Shown in pieces: positions 43,693 to 54,632 of a stretch of 64,000 nt of DNA. Position 1 is the first letter of the stretch, and each line of letters begins with the position of its first letter. A program made the position numbers and the translations under genes. The notes under the pieces are model-generated. The model was not told where the DNA came from. It saw only the letters and a list, made by a program, of their open reading frames with translations, and made no database searches. The DNA lies in the NCBI GenBank assembly GCA_963971425.1, contig OZ020517.1, forward strand, positions 8,806,501-8,870,500, read 5' to 3'. Source of the DNA: Bryoerythrophyllum caledonicum. Its lineage: Eukaryota > Streptophyta > Bryopsida > Pottiales > Pottiaceae.

Positions 43693-45610
43693 TTAACCCC
43701 TAACATACCAAGAGTCCCCTTGGGGGACCTTTGAAGATTTGGGCATGTTCCTCTTGTGTCAATTTATAAAAAGAAAAAAAGAAAAAAAATTATTGTAGAT
43801 GAACATTACTAAAACCTTTGTAATAGTCCAATATTTTCCGTCAATACAACATTTAATGAAAAAATATTAGGGTTTTTGAAGTTTATATGGGAATAGCAGG
43901 CACGTCGAGCAACTCCCAAAACTTTTGCTAGGACACTCTATTAAATGTGAGATTTTCAGTAGCAGTAAATAATATTATTTCCTTTCATATTGTCAAAAAA
44001 AATCTCTTGTCTTTGGTGAAAAATAGCATATCAGTCCAAGTCAAACATTTTCACATTGTCGCTCATGGTCGGGCAAGGTACCCAAAAATATTCTTCCTTT
44101 CCACATAAAACTTTGAGATCTTCATTTTTTTTACTTTTTATTTTTCCCACGGCATTATGTGGTGTAAATTTTTTTCATTGACCATTCAGATTCTCATTCT
44201 AAAACATATTAAGTTCACAAAAAAATAAAACGTGACTTGACAATTTTTGAACCTCCACTTCTTGCACAATTTGTTTTGAATATGCTACACACTTCCTTTA
44301 CCTCTAAAAATGGGTGTACATGGCACTAATATCATGCTTAATATGGTGGTAATGAATTTAGACCTTGTGTAGTGCAAAAATTGGACACCAAGTGTAGTCA
44401 AAGTTTGTTGATCATTTAAACGCAGGGAATAAAATGAATCCTTTTCTGTTTGTCAGACACTATAATCTTTCAATCTGTTTAAGAAAATTTATGAGTATGA
44501 TACTTAATCCCTAAGAGCCCAAGGCATTTTTCCTCAAGAAACACTTTGAAACTACCATTATCAACAAGTGGCAAGAAAATTTGGTGTTGAAGTATAATTT
44601 GGGGCTTTAAACCATAAGATCTTTAAGAAGACTTTTGTGTAAACTTACCATTTCTTTGGCAACAATCCACTGCACGGATATGAAGATTATAGCGTTAGAA
44701 GTCAAGAAAATGGTTCATTTTGTTCCCTAAGTTGAGTGAATCTACAAACTTTGACTTCACTTGGTGTCTCTTTTTTGCACTACACAAGGTCTAAATCCTT
44801 TACGGTTTTAGTTCCTTGTACGCCAATTTTAAGAGGTAGAGAAGAGGTGTAGCATATTCAAAACAAGTGTGCAAGAAGTGGAGGATCAAAAATTTCCAAT
44901 TCACAATTTATTTTATTGTGAATTTAATATGTTCAAAATGATAATCCAAACGGTCAATAAGAAGGTTTTCACCACATGTTGTTGTAAAAAAAGTGAAAAA
45001 TATGAAGATCTCTAGGTTTTATGTAGAAAAGAATAAGTTAAATTGGTACCTTGCCTGACAATGTGTGAAAATGTTTGACTCGAGTTAAAATGTTTTTTAC
45101 ACTAAAGACAAGATTTTTTTTTAAGATCTTCAAAGAAGAAAATATTCTCTATACATATGAAAAATCTCAATGTCAATAGAAACTTCTAGAAAAAAATTTG
45201 GAGTTGCCCGGAGTCCCCAATTTAACTTTGAAGGTTAATAACTTTCATATTATGTATCCAAAAAATCAAAAAAAAATTTCCTCAAAGATCTTATCAGGGA
45301 CAATCTAGAATAAAAATTTCAAAAAGAAAAGATTTCTTTTCAAATTTTAAATACTTGCCCAAAATATGAAACGTCCTCCTAGGGTTAAATGGGCTCTTAG
45401 GGGTTAATAAATCTTAATTGAGATCCTACGGGTCCAAACTAGAAATAAAAGTTTTGGTTTTCTTCTTTACTCATTGCACTAAAACGATCAGTTTTGAAGT
45501 ATTTTTAGTTTGAAAATGGCTTGAAAATTTACGGGTTGATACATTTTGTCTTGCAAAAATTATGAAATCTTGCAGATATTCATAGGGTTGGCACTTCAAA
45601 TCCATGCCCT
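43693..45610. mobile_element. TTAA-bounded MITE carrying a second one inside
   Basis: The outer copy starts TTAACCCCTAACA at 43693 and reads in reverse orientation to the 28062 copy. At 44514 it is interrupted by a complete related element and resumes at 45408 ('taaatcttaattgagatcctacgg'), matching the order seen around 30920-31000 in reverse complement. The far end, near 45610, is degraded. Confidence 0.65.
44514..45407 (+). mobile_element. Inner TTAA-bounded MITE (894 bp)
   Basis: It starts TTAATCCCTAAGAGCCC and ends GGGCTCTTAGGGGTTAA, a good inverted repeat. TTAA stands at both ends, and the host element rejoins when the insert and one TTAA are removed. Confidence 0.8.
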
Positions 45611-46005
45611 AAAATCTTTGTTCTCTTGATGGAAATGCCTTGGTCACGAGTTGCAAGCAACTAGCGCGCTTGCCGTCACTCATCCCTCCTAAAGTTATAA
45701 CCAAACTAGTACATCCCCCGTTGTCATCAATTGGCCGGGGCAATCCCAAGTTAAATAAACCTATGTAAATGCAAAAATCAAATTTATCCATTATATACGC
45801 ATTAAGTACTATATATACCTATTATTCACTTTAAATACCCATTAATTATTTCATATGCGTGTTATTGTCTTTAGATAACTATCATTTATTTTATGTACCC
45901 GAGGTAGTATATTGTGTAGTTTCAATATGTTGGAAATTATGGTTTTATTTTTCTATTTTTGATACATAATAAAATTTTAAAACTCAATAAGCCAAATTTG
46001 AATAA
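45611..46005. other. AT-rich spacer, no gene recognised
   Basis: Nothing beyond short, unsupported ORFs was found. Confidence 0.45.
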
Positions 46006-46282
46006 AAGGGCACTATATAGGATTCCTCCGAAGGGCACTATAGAGGATTCCTCCGAAGGGCACTATAGAGGATTCCTCCGAAGGGCACTATAAAGGATTC
46101 CTCCGAAGGGCACTATAAAGGATTCCTCCGAAGGGCACAATAAAGGATTCTTCTGAAGGGCACTATAAAGGATTCCTCCGAAGGGCACTATAAAGGATTC
46201 CTCCGAAGGGCACTATAAAGGATTCCTCCGAAGGGCACTATAAAGGATTCGTCCAAAGGGCACTATAAAGGATTCCTCTAAA
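46006..46282 (+). repeat. 25-bp minisatellite, about 11 copies
   Basis: The unit 'gggcactataaaggattc' plus 'ctccgaa' repeats every 25 bp with few changes (tatag/tataa; one caca variant; ttct for cctc in one unit). Confidence 0.95.
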
Positions 46283-46385
46283 GGGCACATATGGAGGATT
46301 CTTTCAATGTTCACATTCAATTCAAAGGGCACATATGGAGGATTATTTCAATGTTCACATTCAATTCAAAGGGCACATTTGATTC
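46283..46385 (+). repeat. Derived 46-bp tandem repeat, about two copies
   Basis: 'agggcacatatggaggatt' followed by 'tttcaatgttcacattcaa' occurs twice in a row. It begins with a variant of the minisatellite unit, so it probably arose from the array edge. Confidence 0.8.
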
Positions 46386-46990
46386 AAATGGCAAATCCAA
46401 AGGTCACGTGAGCGGGAGCCGCCGACAGACTGACGCCTTTTATGTAGGTAGATATGGCTTTGGTGAATGGAGGTGGTAAGAACTTAGCAGAGGTTAAAAG
46501 TTAATAGTGGGTCTATGGCACCCTACGCGATGGTCACTCTCATTCATAAATAATTAAAATTGAAGAATCTACCAATTTTTGTGAAAAATTCAAGAGATCT
46601 GTCTAGGTGATACCCATGTAATGCCAAGGTGATGCATGTATAACACCAAGGTGATACCCATATAATGCCTTTGAAATAGCCATTGTGTCCGAACCACTAC
46701 AATCTAGAAAAATAATTAGTCTGGAAGATAGTGTCTGAAAGTGACTAGAGGGCATGGTAACTTCTACCCAATTGCACCTTCATCCATGTGCACCTTTTCA
46801 AGCCGCAATTGTCATCCAACTTTAGAGACGAGGTGAGGTTGCTACATAGGCTCGAGAAGAGGCCGGAAGTTGACACGGTGGCCAGGGCACCAACAAGCCT
46901 ATCAGTAGTGGTTATTAGTTAACTGATAGGAGGTATAACTTGTGGGAGGGATTAGTGTAGGTGAAAAAGAACATGCAGTGTTTCAAAAGA
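46386..46990. other. Spacer, no gene recognised
   Basis: It includes 'aggtgatacccatgtaatgcc'-like phrases repeated about three times between 46600 and 46675, but no gene. Confidence 0.45.
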
Positions 46991-47945
46991 GAATGTAGAA
47001 GACAAAAAAAAATTATTCCCTAAAGAAACAAGGCATTTTAGAGGGAAAAACTAGTCCAAAACTACCACTTCCATAACGAGGCATGAGAATCACATTTTTG
47101 AGTCAAGTATCCCACTTTCAGCCGCAAGATCTTAAAATGGACTTCTATATGAACATACCATAGTTTTGTTTTGTTGCAATCCACAGTATGGATTTGAAGA
47201 ATATAGCGTTTGAATTGCAAGAAAAGGTTTTTTTACCCCCTTGCCCGAAATGTGTGTAAATGTTTGACTTGGGATAGTATGCTATTTTTCACTAAAGACA
47301 ATTATTTTTTTGACAATATGAAAGGAAATAATATTATTTGCCAGTATTGAAAATCTCACATTCAAAAGAGTGTCCTAAGAAAAGTTTTTGGAGATGCCGA
47401 CATGCCCGCTCTCCCCATTTGAAATTGAAAACCCTACAACTTTTGGTCGGGCTACATGGGCTAAGACCCTCAGTAGGTGCAAACAAGCTTCGGAGAAGAG
47501 TGAGCTTTTTACTAAGCGCTTCAAGAAACAATGGTGTTGCAACGAGGTCCTCGCGTCGTGGGCAAATGAAAGACCGTAGTGGAATTTTTTTTCCAGTGAT
47601 AGCTTTAGTCTAAGGAGTAGCATTAGGATTGACCCTCACCCTAACACACATACTGACCACTAACCCGCCCCGGGTTTCGGCCCAGCCTCGCCGGGCCTAG
47701 CGGGGGTCCGCCTTGTTCTTCTTCCCTGCAGTAAAGGCTCTTATTGCTTGTGTCAAAAAAAAAAAAAAAAAAAAAAACCCTACAACTTTTGCATTAAATG
47801 TCAAAAAAATGATTCTCCCACCGAGATCATAGTAATGCCCTTTTACAGTAAAAATTCCAAAGAGGAATGTTAGAAATTGACATCTTTGGAACCTGACCAA
47901 ACCTTCAAATTGCCATTTCTGAAGACTTGGCCCTTTAGCACTTAA
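46990..47945 (+). mobile_element. TTAA-family MITE interrupted by a poly(A) retroposon
   Basis: Internal sequence matches the family (for example 'atgctatttttcactaaag' and 'ttctcccacc'). The right end is GGCCCTTTAGCACTTAA. The left end is not sharp. The copy is split at 47446 by a retroposon with a target duplication. Confidence 0.6.
47446..47773 (+). mobile_element. Poly(A) retroposon with 17-18 bp target duplication
   Basis: About 300 bp end in a long A run. Direct copies of 'aaaaccctacaactttt' flank it (47428-47444 and 47774-47790). The body contains the end of an open frame (GRATWAKTLSRCKQASEK to NERP, stop about 47577) and a GC-rich hairpin-like stretch around 47665-47705. It is probably a 5'-truncated LINE of the L1 type, less likely a SINE or a processed transcript. 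Confidence 0.85.
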
Positions 47946-48216
47946 ATTGGACTTTCCCTTGCAAATAAGAGGAGCTGGTTGGAGCTGACGGTGATTAAGA
48001 GAACTAAGCAATTTGGTTGCCATGTGTCCAAAGGCAGTGACAAGTATGGAGTCTGAACATTAAATTTAAAAGCAAGCAAAGCATGTACATTCACTGCTGC
48101 AGACACAACTCTCACCAGATGGTGCAATCATGGTCAGTCCGGTCCCACTTAACTGAGCATAGTCAGCCTTTGAAATGAAATTGCATTCTCTCACTTAACT
48201 GATGGGACAAATCAGG

Positions 48217-48494
48217 GGCGCGGACAGGACGTCCCCACGCTCGGACTTACCCGAGGTGGGCCCTGTCTTAATTGCATGGGTTCATTTTTCTGGCCCTCCC
48301 ATTTTGGAGGGGGTCAGAGGCTTTTTTTGGCTTTTTTTTACTAAATTGGGGCCGACGGTCCCAGTTTAGTCTATAAGTCCTCCTTTGGCTAAATTTAGGC
48401 CCCCATTCAAAAACAAAATAGGAGCCAGGTTTTGGCCCCACCACCTCATCCCCCACCCGGTAAGTCCAAGCGTGGGGGATGTCCTGTCAAATCG
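48217..48494. mobile_element. MULE-type MITE with 9-bp target duplication
   Basis: Ends of about 30 bp are inverted repeats (GACAGGACGTCCCC-ACGCT on the left; the right end matches with small changes). The 9-bp 'caaatcagg' flanks it at 48208-48216 and 48495-48503. No coding capacity. A 9-bp duplication is typical of Mutator-like elements. Confidence 0.85.
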
Positions 48495-48503
48495 CAAATC
48501 AGG

Positions 48504-50059
48504 CCTCTCAAAAATTTCAAACAGAAAATATAATACCGTACCCTTATGCGTTCTTCAGTTTCATACATAACTAAATTCACAATGGAGAATGTCGAGAATT
48601 TTTGGAAAATTCTTGAGATTTGTCTAGGTGTTTGTGATTTGGAAAAATAAATAATTCGGGAGGGAGGTGCTGAAACTGACCGATGCGTACAGTCATTCCG
48701 AACACATAAAGGTCTCCGTAACTCATGAGTAATGGATCATGGAGCCAATCCACGAGGAGGACAGAACATGGTACAATGTTTTTAGATCAAATTGGAACAG
48801 TTTGATGCAGAGATGAGAAAGCTGCAGTCTGGAGGGGTTCACCAATTGAGAGTCCGAGCCAATGGGATTGCCTCTTTTCTGATGCATGTTTTCTCCCTTT
48901 TCTCCCTTAGATGCAATGTTCTTGCACATGACTAGCGTGCGCCAGGCACCACCAATTGTTGGATGGACCTTGGTTTCGTTATCGTGGGTGCTAGATGAGT
49001 TCTTGAGTGGACGCATGACAGGAGGGGTGTTGGAGCATCTGCACCACTCCTCACCATGGGAGCCCTCCTTTTTATTTGGAGCAGGGCCAGATGCAGGGCT
49101 GGCTATCAGGCAATTCCCAATTTCCTCACCTCGACCACCATATCAACCCCGCCAAACACTTCATGTGCCACGTGCCGCCCTAACATTTGTCCTGTTCCCT
49201 GTCACCTGTCTTGCAGCTGATGAAATCTGGTCAATAAGGTTTAGCGTCCCTGTAAGCTCAAGGGGAAAATGGAGTGAAATCGTCACTTTTTGGCATCCCT
49301 GTATTGCATGGCATGAAAAATATTGCTGCCGTGCAGTCCAGTCTCGCCACTTTTGATATCCCATCCATTTGCGCCACTTCTGATGTTTTGATCTCATGAA
49401 AAAAAGACGTTGGACCTTGAACCTGTAAGGCCTAACGTCCATATTTGGGTCATGTGGGCACGGTAACCTTTGTAGCGAGTGCTACGTGCCACCTCCAAGG
49501 AAAATGTAAGTAGAATCTGGAGGCAGAGCAATATGAGCAATATGAGCATGGACTGGGATCAACACCACCAATATCGATGCAAGCAGTAACGAGTTATGTT
49601 GATTTCCATGAAGTCGAGTTGCAATATGATGTACCCTGTATGCAGATGTTCTTCTACATGATCTATTACACTAGTAGATTCTCCGTGGCCTTTTGAGCTC
49701 ATCGGTCTTAAATGTGTTAGTGACTCTGTTAACTTCTTTTGCGTGCTACATGGGCACCTTGTAACAGGCCCTCTTCATCTGATTGGATTGACTTTGCACA
49801 GGGACCATTGAAACACTTTGATCAATGTAAGGTCTTTGGAAGAATGTAATGAATTCTTAAGTTACTTTAACCCTTTAACCCCTAAGTTGACCACAAGGAA
49901 ACGGGAGAATCTACAAGAGTTATGTAAAACATGACCATGAAGTGAATACATTCCATTGCAATTCCATTTCACCCAAATCGATGTAGTTAACCAATGCTTA
50001 AAAAGATGGCAGATTAGGGCGACGTGTTGGAAAGTTCTCGTGGAGCTTGAAGTGCATTA
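48504..50059. other. Spacer, no gene recognised
   Basis: The longest ORF (48886-49356, 156 aa) shows no domain, and I do not call it. 'gagcatctgcacc' at about 49035 resembles Harbinger-MITE ends, but no partner was found. Confidence 0.4.
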
Positions 50060-50988
50060 TTAACCCCTAAAGGACCAAACGTCCCCCCGGGGTCATTTTG
50101 GATTTTGGTCATGTACCTACAATTCGAAAAAAAATCCTTTTTTACTGAATTTTTTTCAAGATAGGATCTGATAAGAGCTTCGTGGAGATTTTTTTATTTT
50201 TTTTTTGGATTTGTGGTTTGAAAGTTAGTACCACTGAAAGCCAAAAGTGGGACTCCAGGCACCTCCAAATTTTTTGACAAAAGTTTCTATTGACATTGAG
50301 ATTTTTCACACACATAAAGAATATTTCGTTCTATAGAAATTTTCAAAAAAAATCTTGTCTTTAGTGTAAAAAGGCATTTTATTCCAAGTCAAACATTTTC
50401 ATACATTGTCGGGCAACGGGGGAAAAAAACTTCATCTTTTCTACATAAAACCTAGAGATCTTTACATTTTTCGCTTTTTATTTTTTCAACAACAATATGT
50501 GGTGAAAACCTTCTTATTGACCGTTTGGATTTTCATTCAAATACATACGTAGTTCACAAAAAAATAAAACGTGAAATGACAATTTTTGAACCTCCACTCC
50601 TTGCACACTTGTTTTGAATATGCTACACTCCTTCTTTACCTCTAAAAATTGGTGTGTAGGGAAATAACATCATGTTTAAGAAATGGTAAAAGATTTATAC
50701 CTTGTACAATGCAAAAATTTGATACAAAGTGAAGTCAAAGTCAGCTGATCTACTCAACGCAGGGAAGAATATGAACCATTGTTTTAACTTTAAACACTAA
50801 AATCTATCAATCTGTGCGGTGGATTGCAACCAAATTTCTATGGCATGTTTATATATAAGTCTATTTTAAGATCTTATGGTTGAAAAATCTGAAATTCACT
50901 TTAAAATGTGATTTTCATGTCTCTTTTTGGCAATGGCAGTTTTGGACTGGTTTTAGAGCGAAAGTGGTCGTGGTCCTTTAGGGATTAA
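50060..50988. mobile_element. TTAA-bounded MITE (929 bp)
   Basis: It starts TTAACCCCTAAAGGACCA and ends TGGTCCTTTAGGGATTAA, which are inverted repeats with one change. It is the clearest single copy of the family, reads in reverse orientation to the 28062 copy, and is non-coding. Confidence 0.85.
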
Positions 50989-52756
50989 GACCGCGACAAC
51001 AACAACCAATCATGGTAAACAACCACCAAAATCAGCCCTTCTAGGACTTCCTAGACCTTAAAGGATTAATGTTATGATTTAAATACAACTTATATTGTTC
51101 ACTACCCATATAAATTAAACATAAAATAACAACCGACTCTGTGGTTGTGAAAGAGAACTTCAAAGTTAGTCCCTCACAAGATAGAGTGACACAAGTAACT
51201 TGCAGGTACACCAAACACTGCATATAGTGTGGACAAGAGTAGTTCGAGTTTCTACACTATTTGGAAAATTACATCCAATTGGCAACTAACACACACTTGC
51301 TTGGAAACGAATAGCCAATCAAATTTTGACATGCATGTGCTTGATGAAAATCAGTGTGAGTGATCCACATCAATTATGAATCCGCACTATATTATGTGTT
51401 TGGTGTAGCGTTTCACCGATACAGATTTTACAGGAAGGGGGTTGTAGACAAAACTTGCCCCTATTTTCATGTTCACATACCCTACTTCTATCAAAGTCGA
51501 GTCTCCAAGGATAATTTGGGACCACATGTCCGAAATTTGGCATTGTAATCCCAAAAAAAAGTCTCTGAACCCCTGGAGAAGAGGGAGGTGAAATAATGAG
51601 GCCCACCCTCAAAAATATCTGTATCAGTGAAATAATGAGGTCTGTGCTTCAGGTTCAAGATTGAAGTACACTTGGACCCCATCCATCTGATCCCATTTTC
51701 TTGGACTTGTGGGTACACTAGCAGGCTCTACCATTTGTGAAAGCAATTTTTGGTTCATGCACCCATGAGACTGCCACTAGGCTACAGCTATGACCGTTGC
51801 ATGAACCTTGTTGTCAACTTGGATTGACGAGCAATTTCCTGACAATAAGCTACATGTAATCCGCACCGACATTACAGTTCATGACAGTTGGGCCTACAGT
51901 ATATTGTCCACTGTACCAAGACCTCTTGGGTAAATAAACATTACTCCAAGTCACAAACATTTTATTCCACCATTAGAGCACCCACACCGCTCCACCCAGT
52001 GTGGGCAATAACAGGGAACACCGTGCCGGGTTGGATGAATTTTCCACCTGCGTTCAAACCGCGGAACTGGCCAGCCACACACCAGGAGTCAGGCTCAGAA
52101 TAATCCTGTGGGTGGGGGCATGGGTATACTGTAATTTGATAGCTCCATGCAGGCCTTTCTTTTTCTTTTTCTTTTTTGGTTGCAATTGGAGTCCATTGGT
52201 GAAAAAAAATCCAAAAAAAGCATTCCCCAAAAAAGTGGGAATTTTGTGATTTTATAGCTCCAATGTATCATTCATGGCCGTTGTCATATCGCCATATTGC
52301 TACTAATGATCAGGCCGGGACTCCATCCTGTCGCCAGAGAGGATGCACAAATATATGTTGATGGAGAAAATTTGGATTTGTATGGTTTCAGGAGAAATGT
52401 TGTGTTGCCGAATGTGTACTCTCCAAAAAAAAATGGTGCAGCCACTCTGGCTGTAACAGTGAAACCAAGAAAAAAAAGGGCTGGCTGGATGGTTTGCCTT
52501 GGAGAGTCATGCAATCCACCACGGTCCACAGCCAAATCTCAAAATGGATCAGAGTTTGACTCCCTACAACACTGTTTACACTCCTGCTTTCACATGGTTA
52601 AGTTATGATTCAGAATATCCCATCATTTCTGGATTAGATGATTCCGGAGTAGACCTTGGAAGCCTGGAATGGGACTCCGGAGGTGCTAAAACTAAATTTG
52701 CATGAAATCCATGAGGAACTAGGCGTCTAGATACGAGGTTTAGACTTGTGCACATA
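50989..52756. other. Spacer, no gene recognised
   Basis: A 103-aa ORF at 52297-52608 has no recognisable domain. 'TTAGAGCACCCACACCG' at about 51976 looks like one end of a Harbinger-type MITE, but its partner is not evident. Confidence 0.4.
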
Positions 52757-54043
52757 TTAACCCCTAAAAGACCAAAGTCCTCTCGGGGGACATTTTGAGT
52801 TTGGGTAAGGTACCACATTCTCAATTCTAGGCATTATTTTCTGAGATTTTTTAATAAATGGACAACTTTTGATTAGCTTTGTGTAGATACAAATTTCGTA
52901 GAATTCCGACTTATGGTTCAAAAGTTACAATTTATTTTCACTTACATATACAAATAGTGCAGCAATTTAGTGTGACATATCACATATACTGTAACTGAAC
53001 TAAAATAACCTCTAAATTCGATTTTTTGTCCATTTAAAAGAAAGAAAATGTCCTCTTGGAAAATAAATTGAGATCTTTGCATCTACCGTACGGATTTGTG
53101 AATTTCAGACATTTGAGAAGGATATGATATATGCAAAATATAACGCGTATTGTTGATTCTCAGCACATAGTTGCATTGCAGGATATTTTAGGACATCTTC
53201 TATACCTCTTCTACTTCTAAAATTAGGTGCACATGTGCCTAACATGATCCTTTTCAAGTTGACATAATAAATTCACGGCCCGTAGTGCAAAAAGTTGCCA
53301 TAGGAGGTGGTCGAAGTTTGTTGAAGGTGTTTAGTATGACCTCAAAAAGAGATCATGTCTCACTTCAAGGCCTGATATCTTTCAATCCGTGCACTCAAAC
53401 TTACCAAAATTTTCACCACACTCTCATACAACTCTAGTACAAGATCCTACGGTTGAATTTTTAGAAAAAACATTTTGCATCGTTTCGTGTTAAATGCGAT
53501 CAAAATGGCAGTTATGGAGTGATTTTGAGGGGAAAATGTCTTGGTCCTTTAGAGCACCTCCACCGGGGACGCGCCGGTCTAGTGGAGAGTGCCCTGGGTT
53601 TTGGCCCTGAATCCTGCCCCGCAATCGGGCTGCAAGGCGCCTATCGCAGCACCAGCCGGGAGCAAGGTTATCCGGCCTAGAAACCTATCTCTCATAATAA
53701 AAGTCCTATTGTGGGTCTCATTGTCAAAAGTCCAAGAGGAAGTAAAGTCAAGCGAGGTACATGCAAAAATGCGTCAATGAATGGACTGTCAGCGGCAGCC
53801 ACTTCCACAGCCATTGATGCTCCACCACGTGCTAGAACCAAATTGGTGGCCCAACCCCGGTGAAATTTCCAGTCGTCCGCCATATTCTCTCCTTTTCCAG
53901 GCTTGCTCCCAACTCCCTCCATCCCGCGTGACCCTTTTGGCGGCCCCGACCAGCGCGGTGGGGGAGCACCTTCCCCCGAACCCACCAAACCTGACAAGTC
54001 TGTCGGGATGGGGGCCTGCGGTAGAGGTGCTCTTAGGGGTTAA
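52757..54043. mobile_element. TTAA-bounded MITE interrupted by a Harbinger-type MITE
   Basis: It starts TTAACCCCTAAAAGACC. Its right end is split into TTGGTCCTTTA and GGGGTTAA by the insertion at 53552-54032. Removing the insertion and one TTA restores the normal end. Confidence 0.85.
53552..54032. mobile_element. PIF/Harbinger-type MITE with TTA target duplication
   Basis: The ends GAGCACCTCCACCG and (reverse complement) GAGCACCTCTACCG are inverted. TTA flanks both sides (53549-53551 and 54033-54035). It is richer in GC than its surroundings and has no transposase. ORFs crossing it are not supported. Confidence 0.85.
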
Positions 54044-54617
54044 GGTAAGCCCCCATAACCAACAAAATCCCATAGCCAACGCCTATAAAATTGGGGTATA
54101 TCCAACCCTCTTCCATTCCATTACCACCAACACATCTCCAAATGGAGGTTTGTTATTACTCAAGACCCTAACTTTTGGTCGTTGGTGATGGAGGGTATTT
54201 AGTGCTGGCCACCCACTAAACATGGCTGCATAGTTTGAAAATTCATAATTAATTTTGTTTTCATTGAAAAAATATGAAAGCACTTGGGTTGGAATTGTAA
54301 TTCTATTGGCTATCACTGAAAAATAATAGTATAATTATCTCCTCTCTCTATATATGCACATTTCTTAACTTGTCGGTTTTTGAGGGGCTTACCTTACATG
54401 AACACTCTCCAATAATTGTATCACGATTTGGATTTATAGAACTCTTGGAAAAGCTAGGAATACAACACAAATACATCAAATACACTAAAATAATGTGAAT
54501 ACAGTGAATACCATGCCACATACTATGTTATATTTCACACACATGCACATTGATTTTGGTCATAAATTTTGATTGAACGTTGTCTTTGAGACATTCTTCA
54601 TTGTTTTGTGATTATTG
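54044..54617. other. AT-rich spacer, no gene recognised
   Basis: No supported feature. Confidence 0.45.
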
Positions 54618-54632
54618 ATCTCTCTCCTCACA

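Noticed and set aside
46006..46282. CRISPR-like array
   Set aside because: The 25-bp units are contiguous with no spacers, and the genome is eukaryotic; this is a minisatellite.
48886..49356. 156-aa plus ORF
   Set aside because: Composition and lack of any motif suggest chance in transposon-derived DNA.
51976..52010. Possible Harbinger MITE end (GAGCACCCACACCG)
   Set aside because: No matching opposite end was located within the neighbouring sequence.
52297..52608. 103-aa plus ORF
   Set aside because: No motif or context supports a gene.
53781..54188. 135-aa plus ORF
   Set aside because: It runs across a Harbinger-type MITE boundary and is open on both strands because of GC content.
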